From assembly GCA_026168455.1 (NCBI GenBank), contig CM047426.1, positions 84,037,986 through 84,101,985 of the forward strand: a stretch of DNA of 64,000 bases, in the 5' to 3' direction. This DNA comes from Theocolax elegans (lineage: Eukaryota > Arthropoda > Insecta > Hymenoptera > Cerocephalidae). Shown piece after piece: positions 58,301 through 64,000 of this stretch; position 1 is the first letter of the stretch; every line of letters starts with the position of its first letter. The translations under genes and the position numbers were made by a program. The notes beneath the pieces are model-generated. The model ran no database searches. It was not told the DNA's origin and was given only the letters and a program-made list of their open reading frames with translations.

Positions 58301-61096
58301 TTTATAATTTAAATTTAATTCCTCTATACTCGATTTCACATTATTAATTGAATAGTTATTTATGTATGCGATTTTAAAAATTTAAATTATGTCTATAGGG
58401 TAAATACGTTGAAATGCAGTTTGGTGCAGGAGGACAGCCGAGCGGTGGAAAGATATCAAATTTTTTATTAGAAAAATCGAGAGTTACGGGCCACAATCTG
58501 GGTGAAAGGAATTTTCACATTTTTTATCAGTTGACGACAGGTGCTAACTCGCAAATGAAGTGTAAGCATTGTATTGTATCTTATTAATTGTAATGATAAA
58601 ATAGATAGTGAGCATTTCTTTTCTTCAATAGAGTCACTTTGATGGTAAAAAGTTTTTAAAGTTTAAAAAAACACCAAAAATCAAATTTATGAAAATTGTA
58701 TAACGAGAGCATTTTTTATTTTTGATCAGTTCGCGTGAAATCATCCATATACATATATAAATATAGCATAAATGTAATTAAAAATTAAAAATACTTCAAC
58801 AGCTGAATTCGGTCTCATGGATTTGGACTATTACAACTACTTGAGATATGGCGGAAATCACAAAGTCGACGGAACAAACGACGCACGGGATTTCCAAGAT
58901 ACGTTGAAAGGTAAGAACCGTTATGTTTATCACCTGCGTAATGCGTTGGGTACATCCTTTACTTGTCTAGAATTTTAAGTGTTTGGTTTAAGCAAATCTT
59001 AACAAAACTTACGACCGTTTAAGTGTATTTTACTTTTTTTCTATTAAAATTCTGCATATAATCAATCATTAATTTATGAATTACATAAGTCAGATTTTGT
59101 ACCAAATTTATTTAATATTAATTATATTAAATATCAATCAAGGAAACTAATTGTTCAGTATTAAAATATTTTGACAACGATATATAGTAATATTAAGTTT
59201 AAAATGCGTGTATTACAATATAATATGGAAAATAATGTCAAGTTTTATATGCGTGAAGGATTGATCAAGAATTGGTTTTAACTGATCAAACATTGGTTAT
59301 GTTACGGTATTCTTATATAGAACGATGTTTATAATGATATTTTCTATTTCTTGAAAATGAAATGAAAATAAATAGTATTTATTGTGCATATAAAAAATGT
59401 ACATTTATGTAAATAATATTTTATCAAAAAATATACCAATATTTTACAACTTTCACCAATAAGTAACTCAATCACAATCTATTCATTAAAATTAAAATTG
59501 TATTTATTACAATTGCCTTTTAATAATTTTGTCCAATTTTGATATATAAATTTGATGAAAATAAATATATTTCTTATATTTTTTAAGTTTTTATAATATA
59601 CTCAAAAGTCTCGTATTGAATTTCAAAACAAGTGCAAGACAAGACCAACATTTTTCTCGAGTCTCGAATTATAAGTACATCATTTGAACGCGTTTGAGCC
59701 TATATATGTCTGTACATAAATTTTTCAAATATTTAACATATTGCAATATCGACTATTGCAAAATCTTGATTTAATTGAAAACCGGTAGGATTAAAAGAAT
59801 GTCGTTTAACAATCTAATTTTAATGTCTTTTTTTCAGCTCTGAGTGTTATGGGCATCAAAAATACGGAAACGACTGATATCCTAAGGCTAGTCGCTGGAG
59901 TTCTGCACATAGGAAATATCCAGTTTATAGAGAAAGGAAATTATTCTCAAGTCAAAGACAAGGACTGTAAGCAATACTCTACGTATTTTAATTATTAATC
60001 AATTTAGTAATATTACTCAATTTTTTTTTTGTTAAACTATATATACTGTTTGTAATGTAGACTAGATAAAATAGTTTAAATTTTCATTGATATTCTAATT
60101 ATCATAACGTTCAGTACCTTCATTAATATGTCTTTCAATAAAACTAGAAAAGTTATAAATAATAAGTTAATTACTGATGATAATCTTGAATGTAGAAATT
60201 TAAAATAATTTATATTCCACTTACATTTAATTAACAATTTCAATATCATTTAACTATTTGAATGAAATTTTAATGAATACAATAATACCAAGTACTTAAA
60301 AATTATACAACTTATTACAATATAATTTTTTGCAGATCTTGACTTTCCGGCTTTCCTCCTTGGCATCTCGCCAGAGCAGCTGTCGCATAAATTGACCTCC
60401 CGTGAGTTTGAGTCAAAATGGGGAAGTCAATCGGAGAGTGTCGATGTTACGTTAAATGTCGAGCAAGCTTTGTACACAAGGGATGCCCTCGCCAAGGACA
60501 TTTATGCACGTCTCTTCGATCACTTAGTTAAGGTGTGATAATTGGACATTGAATTTGCATTAGAGCTTAAGTGCTATTGGTTACCTTAGTCAGTAGTCGA
60601 ATATCTATCAATGAAAAAGATAATATAAACGAACATATTACAAATAATAGTAAATATATTTTAAATTGTAATTAGTAGATAATTATTACGTAAATATCGT
60701 TATTGAATTTACAAAAGTTATCGAAACTATATTGTTAAGTAAAACTAATTAATAAATAATATCATTTGAAAACAATAATAATGAGCTATTGCTTACGCAA
60801 ATGTATAAAAATAAGTGTCTTATGTTTTAATACATGTTTTATAAAATAATGCTCTTATGCAAATACTCTGTAATAATAACTTACAGTTTTTTTATATTTA
60901 TGATAATAAAATAATCTTTTCTTTTTAGAGAGTTAATTCTGCGATGGAAATAACTCAAGAAGGTTTCGACATAGGAATTTTAGATATTTATGGATTCGAA
61001 ATTTTTGAAAAAAATGGTTTTGAACAGTTTTGTATAAACTTTGTTAACGAGAAACTACAACAAATATTTATCGAGCTAACGTTAAAAGCAGAACAG
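34348..61096 (+). CDS. Myo1e: Unconventional class I myosin (Myo1e/f-like), motor domain; C-terminal part outside window
   Basis: Actin-based, membrane-associated motor. Exons: 34348-34350 (ATG only), 56268-56393, 57061-57150, 57625-57719, 57953-58130, 58399-58561, 58803-58910, 59838-59966, 60336-60532 and 60929-61096; all phases agree, giving 419 codons. It starts [22 protein letters not shown]-loop GESGAGKT is at residues 106-113, switch I NNNSSRF at 158-164 and switch II DIYGFE at 382-387. Other markers are [50 protein letters not shown] and [19 protein letters not shown]. These match the long-tailed Myo1e/f group better than the short-tailed forms, as I recall those sequences. The rest of the motor, the IQ motif, TH1 and any SH3 domain are beyond 64000, so tail type is unproven. 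Confidence 0.94.
44315..44366. repeat. TATG/GT microsatellite beside the foldback
   Basis: A TATG, TATA and GT simple-repeat stretch directly at the left end of the foldback element; the likely insertion site. Confidence 0.75.
44367..45724. mobile_element. Foldback / palindromic MITE-like element, 1.36 kb
   Basis: Begins GGGAGATTCCATGTGAAGTG and ends with its reverse complement CACTTCACATGGAATCTCCC. The arms, about 44367-44962 and 45130-45724, pair almost perfectly, with only a few mismatches seen by eye. ATAT flanks both ends (44363-44366 and 45725-45728), a possible 4-bp target-site duplication, although the site is TA-rich. No transposase frame was seen, so it is non-autonomous. Superfamily not assigned. 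Confidence 0.88.
45000..45076. repeat. Inner inverted repeat in the foldback spacer
   Basis: TTATACCTGTTATATAATTG at about 45000-45019 is followed by its complement at about 45057-45076, with a loop of about 30 nt. It sits at the centre of the large element and is separated from the outer arms by non-pairing sequence. Confidence 0.85.
49738..49759. repeat. GA microsatellite
   Basis: A GAGAGA run in the long myosin intron; CT-rich stretches lie upstream at about 49320-49350 and 49456-49475. Confidence 0.8.
50922..51515. mobile_element. Second foldback element, older, ~0.6 kb
   Basis: The left end ACAAGGGGAGTACACGCACT pairs with the right end ..GTGTGTGTACTCTCCTTGT. The arms continue through GAAAGTTATATGACATTTAA and AAAAACTACTTCCA, and an inner pair around TATGGAGAAAATAAGA / TCTTATTTTCTCCATA extends them. 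There are many more mismatches than in the 44-kb element. No coding sequence. Confidence 0.8.
53037..53090 (-). repeat. tRNA-like (SINE-type) pol III promoter segment, tentative
   Basis: On the minus strand, TTTCAATGGTTAAGACTTGC resembles a box A and GGGTTCAATATAC, about 35 nt later, a box B (GGTTCRA). Spacing fits a tRNA-derived SINE head. No full cloverleaf was made out, so this is not called a tRNA gene. Confidence 0.3.
56268..56393 (+). CDS. Myo1e: Myosin I exon 2
   Basis: Acceptor TTGTTCGCAG, then [20 protein letters not shown] and [13 protein letters not shown] before GTATCC. 42 codons, phase 0 on both sides. Start of the motor domain. Confidence 0.93.
57061..57150 (+). CDS. Myo1e: Myosin I exon 3
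   Basis: Acceptor GATAGTTAG, then [20 protein letters not shown] and [10 protein letters not shown] before donor GTGAGT. The usual TYIG reads TCIG here. 30 codons, phase 0. Confidence 0.93.
57625..57719 (+). CDS. Myo1e: Myosin I exon 4
   Basis: Acceptor TTTCTTTAG, then [18 protein letters not shown] and SQCVII plus AG of a split Ser codon before GTGAGT. Phase 0 to 2. Confidence 0.94.
57953..58130 (+). CDS. Myo1e: Myosin I exon 5 (P-loop and switch I)
   Basis: Completes the Ser codon, then [37 protein letters not shown] and F before donor GTAAGT. It holds the ATP-binding P-loop and switch I. Confidence 0.96.
58399..58561 (+). CDS. Myo1e: Myosin I exon 6
   Basis: Acceptor GTCTATAG, then [26 protein letters not shown] and [14 protein letters not shown], ending AAG T before donor GTAAGC. 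Phase 0 to 1. Confidence 0.94.
58803..58910 (+). CDS. Myo1e: Myosin I exon 7
   Basis: The split Ser codon is followed by [17 protein letters not shown] and [16 protein letters not shown] before donor GTAAGA; phase 1 to 1. Acceptor ACTTCAACAG. Confidence 0.92.
59838..59966 (+). CDS. Myo1e: Myosin I exon 8
   Basis: Acceptor CTTTTTTTCAG, then [20 protein letters not shown] and [10 protein letters not shown] before donor GTAAGC; phase 1 to 1. [13 protein letters not shown] is a standard myosin motor segment. Confidence 0.94.
60336..60532 (+). CDS. Myo1e: Myosin I exon 9
   Basis: Acceptor TTTTTTGCAG, then [40 protein letters not shown] and [13 protein letters not shown], ending LVK before GTGTGA. 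It spans the loop upstream of DALAK that carries the TEDS regulatory position in class I myosins; the residues near it are SES. Confidence 0.93.
60929..61096 (+). CDS. Myo1e: Myosin I exon 10 (switch II), last in window
   Basis: Acceptor TTCTTTTTAG, then [40 protein letters not shown] and [16 protein letters not shown] before donor GTAAGA. Phase 0 on both sides. The expected next exon (EEY..GI.W) is not found up to 64000. Confidence 0.95.
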
Positions 61097-63140
61097 GTAA
61101 GAATTTTATTTATTTTTATAATTACATGGTATATAATTTACATAATAGTTATACCATGACAATATGTATTAAATTAATGAAACGCTATGAAAATTATTTA
61201 AATCTTTATTTGGTTAACATAAATTTATATCCATATTTCTATAATACAGCCACATATAAACCTTTATAAATAAGTACACGTTAGTTATTTTGTAAGATAC
61301 GGTTCTTTTTTTATTTTCATCGACATGTATAAAATAAATCTATATACGGGAATCACAGCTAAAAGTGTCGGTTGGTCCAAGCAACTGATACATATACATT
61401 TTTCAAATCTGTATCAAGTTTGTGCCGAAATCTCGACTTTCATTTAATTGTAACAACTTACACAAGAAATAATCTTTTTTTTATTATTATTAAACTTATA
61501 TATTCACCCAAATAGTACCTAGATATACAATTTTTATTTAATTATATGTATATATTATACAGTTTATTAAAAATAATTATATCTCCTCATAGTCTTACTA
61601 GGTACTACGAAAATGAATATCGAATATATATATTGCAAAAATAATTCTGTAAACGAATGAACGAATCAATCATATAACAGTACAAACTAAAATTTATAAA
61701 ATATATTTAAGACTTTAACAAATTAATAACATAGAGTTAAATAAAGTCGAGTCCTTCTCATCGCATAAACATAATAAAGTTAATGCATTTTTAAATAAGA
61801 AATTTAAATATTGTAAAAGCTTATGTGAAATAAAACCTATAAACTTTTTCACCATTAATAAGGAACTGCGTCACGTGAACATTTTGAAAAAATATATCTC
61901 TAAGCGCATTTCTTTTCTTATATATATACACACATGTAACTATTTATCAATCGGAAATTCTTAATAATCAAATTAGATAATTTTACAAAATTGCACGAAG
62001 TTAGTGTGTCATTAATATTAAATAATCGTTTTCTCGGAAAATACATAATTATTCGTTAAAGAAGTAAATTTATGTACATTCCTTTTTCATTTAAAAAACA
62101 TTATTTATATCGTATAAACTATCATAATTATACTCATTTTATCTATTTAATTTACAAGAGATTTGATCGTTATATATCGGTAACAATTTTTTCGTATTAA
62201 ATAGAACAGTTTTAAACCTAGTTTTCGAGAAAGCAAGATTTTTAAATATATTATGTCAGTAATTCTTTTAATTTACTGGTTAGTATCACGACGTAATTAA
62301 TACATTTCCTATTTTACATTGTAATTAATAATTAAAATTAAAATTTATATTTATAGAAAACAAAATACTGTATTAATATAGAAATTTTAAATTTGGCAAT
62401 TGATTTAATATAACATTTTTCATAATTATAAATTACTGTACAAAAGGTTTCTCACACTTTTTAAACACTTTAAATGTTAATTTTTAGCTTCTAACGTATG
62501 TTCGCGATATTCATGGTATTTCTCAATCGTACACCGTTTAACGCAATTTTCACAATAGAATTTTCACAATTCGTTTGCCTAATATTTCCTTGCGTACTTT
62601 CGCTTATTTCAAAAATAAAAATGAAATGTAATACGCAGACGTATTGGTTTCTTTTTCACAATCTGTAAAAGTTACAGTAATTAAATCATCATCAATGACG
62701 ATTTCTTAAAACTGTAGTTTATATTTAACGCGTATATAAACTGTAAAAATTGAAATACTGTATTAATTGAATGATCTACTCGGAATGAGTAACCATTCAT
62801 TATGAATTACTTACTCGTTTCCGAGCACTTAACGAGTAGTTTCTTTATATATAGATAACGTCATAATAATTCTATAGTTTTCGAAAATAAAATTTTCACT
62901 ACAAGTCGATTAAAATTTGTCTTAAATAAAAATACTTAATATAATTCAAAGAACCATAATTCATAGTTAAGTAAAAACTTGTCGGTCGATTAAAATGCTA
63001 ATCGAGATTTAATTCTTATAAACTCGAGTACCTGATGAAAACTAATCTATAAACGATGTTTAATAATAATTTTAACTCGATAAGAAATTTAGTCACACTC
63101 GATTTCGCGAGATCTCTAATAAAGTTCAAGTCGAGCTTTT
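61097..63140. other. Myosin I intron 10; possible 3' UTR of the minus-strand gene
   Basis: AT-rich, no myosin exon. On the minus strand it lies downstream of the stop at 63141, so part of it may be that gene's 3' UTR. Several TTTATT (minus-strand AATAAA) occur but none can be singled out. Confidence 0.5.
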
Positions 63141-63428
63141 CTACGTTTCGGCAAACGCATAGCCAGGTAGAATGTCAGTTCTCCTTGCAGTGTACCTTTG
63201 TACAGGTGTTGTATGAGCAATAGGTGATCTCGATGGTATTCTGCTTGGAGGCGCAGGTATTTGCTTTGGAAGTTCACTCGATGTCACCATAGTATTTTCT
63301 GTGGTCGATGACGTTGTCGTAGCCGATGAGGTTTGCTTATCGAATGCTTGATTATTGCTTCTTTCGCTCGTAGATCCGCCGTGGATTAGTGGATCGTACT
63401 TTTTCGGTGGATACTTGGTTTTCTTTTC
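63141..63428 (-). CDS. Unidentified protein, last exon
   Basis: 95 codons plus stop, GC-richer than its surroundings and with a biased but not repeat-driven composition (Pro, Ser, Thr, Lys, Arg). That supports a real exon. Function unknown. Confidence 0.55.
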   Translation of the reverse strand, partial: EKKTKYPPKKYDPLIHGGSTSERSNNQAFDKQTSSATTTSSTTENTMVTSSELPKQIPAPPSRIPSRSPIAHTTPVQRYTARRTDILPGYAFAET

Positions 63429-64000
63429 CTGTTGGGACATATAATTATTATTATTCTTTATTATCCAGGTTATTGATTTACTTATCCAGTTAAAAAAGCA
63501 AACGATTAGAGAAATATGTTCTAATAACTAAGCTATACCTACAAGTGAATTACCTGTTATTTTAATCAATTATACTGTGGTTAGCAATTGGTTTCGTTTT
63601 TTATTCACAATCATCAAAGGAACCAACGACCTCATAGTTTAAATTTCGTACTTGGAATATTGCTAGTTTTAGAGCAAATAGAAAGGAGGTTTGGTGTAAG
63701 AAATAAAAAAATTTTCGACTCTAAATAATGTTGTACGGGAGATACAAGATTTTTAGTAGGTGATGATTACTGGGTATTATTTGAGTATGATTTTCTTGTA
63801 AAAGGTAGTTGCAGTTGATTGTTTAACAACGATAGAAAAATAAATATTATTATAAAATTGTGGATTTATATTGTTTAAATTTCAAAACAGTTTAATATTA
63901 CTTATACGCACAATGACAAAGGTAAAATGTAGAATAACGTTTAAAAGATAATTACCATATTATAAGGTTGTGTAGCCCTTAAAAAAGTCGAAGGTTCCAA
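63141..64000 (-). CDS. Unidentified Pro/Ser/Thr-rich protein, C-terminal two exons
   Basis: Two exons: 63956-64000 (..LEPSTFLRATQPYNM, donor GTAATT) and 63141-63428 (acceptor GTCCCAACAG, then EKKTKYPPKKYDPLIHGG), ending LPGYAFAET and TAG at 63141-63143. Both join in phase 0. The second exon has a Ser/Thr tract (SSATTTSSTTEN) followed by a Pro/Arg-rich part (PAPPSRIPSRSP). No domain was recognised, and the 5' part lies right of the window. Alternatively the second exon starts on its own at the ATG at 63440 (MSQQEKK), which is open too. It sits opposite to, and apparently inside, the myosin gene. Confidence 0.5.
63956..64000 (-). CDS. Unidentified protein, penultimate exon (partial)
   Basis: Open from the window edge; reads LEPSTFLRATQPYNM, then donor GTAATT. 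Supported only by frame and by phase agreement with the next exon. Confidence 0.4.

Noticed and set aside
60944..61159. Stand-alone small protein starting at an internal Met of the myosin exon
   Set aside because: It is exon 10 of the myosin gene plus intron read-through.
63429..63440. ATG at 63440 as the true start (MSQQ)
   Set aside because: A good acceptor CCCAACAG lies just after it and joins in phase with an upstream exon at 63956-64000. Kept as the alternative.

Overview
This is an AT-rich animal nuclear sequence. Genes are split by short and very long introns with GT/AG splice sites, and there are TA, GT and CT microsatellites, MITE-like foldback elements and scattered CpG-rich patches in AT-rich non-coding DNA. 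The protein matches (nuclear poly(A) polymerase, a FERM protein, a class I myosin) and the undepleted CpG suggest an arthropod, most likely an insect and possibly a hymenopteran. That placement is an inference from style, not from a search. All exons below were assembled by hand from reading frame, splice sites, phase agreement and remembered family conservation.

Layout. (1) Positions 1-3917, minus strand: canonical poly(A) polymerase, nine coding exons, with the C-terminal tail running off the left edge. Exons 6 and 7 appear twice in a ~690 bp tandem duplication (about 712-2090). The more 3' copy of exon 6 is broken by single-base indels. (2) Positions 5409-24604, plus strand: the last seven exons of a membrane-anchored FERM protein of the FRMD3/FRMD5 (4.1O-like) type, including a 15-nt microexon. 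Its N-terminal FERM exons are not seen, so they should lie left of the window, which would put the poly(A) polymerase gene inside one of its introns on the opposite strand. (3) About 24.6-33.2 kb: 3' UTR and intergenic DNA with no supportable gene. (4) About 33.3-61.1 kb, plus strand: a class I myosin closest to Myo1e/f. It has a GC-rich promoter, a coding exon that holds only the ATG, a 21.9-kb first intron, then nine motor-domain exons up to the segment after switch II; the rest lies right of the window. (5) The 21.9-kb intron holds a near-perfect 1.36-kb foldback (44367-45724), an older 0.6-kb foldback (50922-51515) and several CpG-rich patches. (6) Positions 63141-64000, minus strand: two 3' exons of an unidentified Pro/Ser/Thr-rich protein, apparently inside a myosin intron.

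The genes do not form a pathway: one acts in mRNA 3'-end formation, one links membrane and cytoskeleton, and one is an actin motor. The most notable points are the exon duplication in the poly(A) polymerase gene (probably an assembly error), the transcribed long hairpin, the 15-nt microexon and the nested opposite-strand genes. No bacterial-type system, CRISPR array or clear new defence system was seen.
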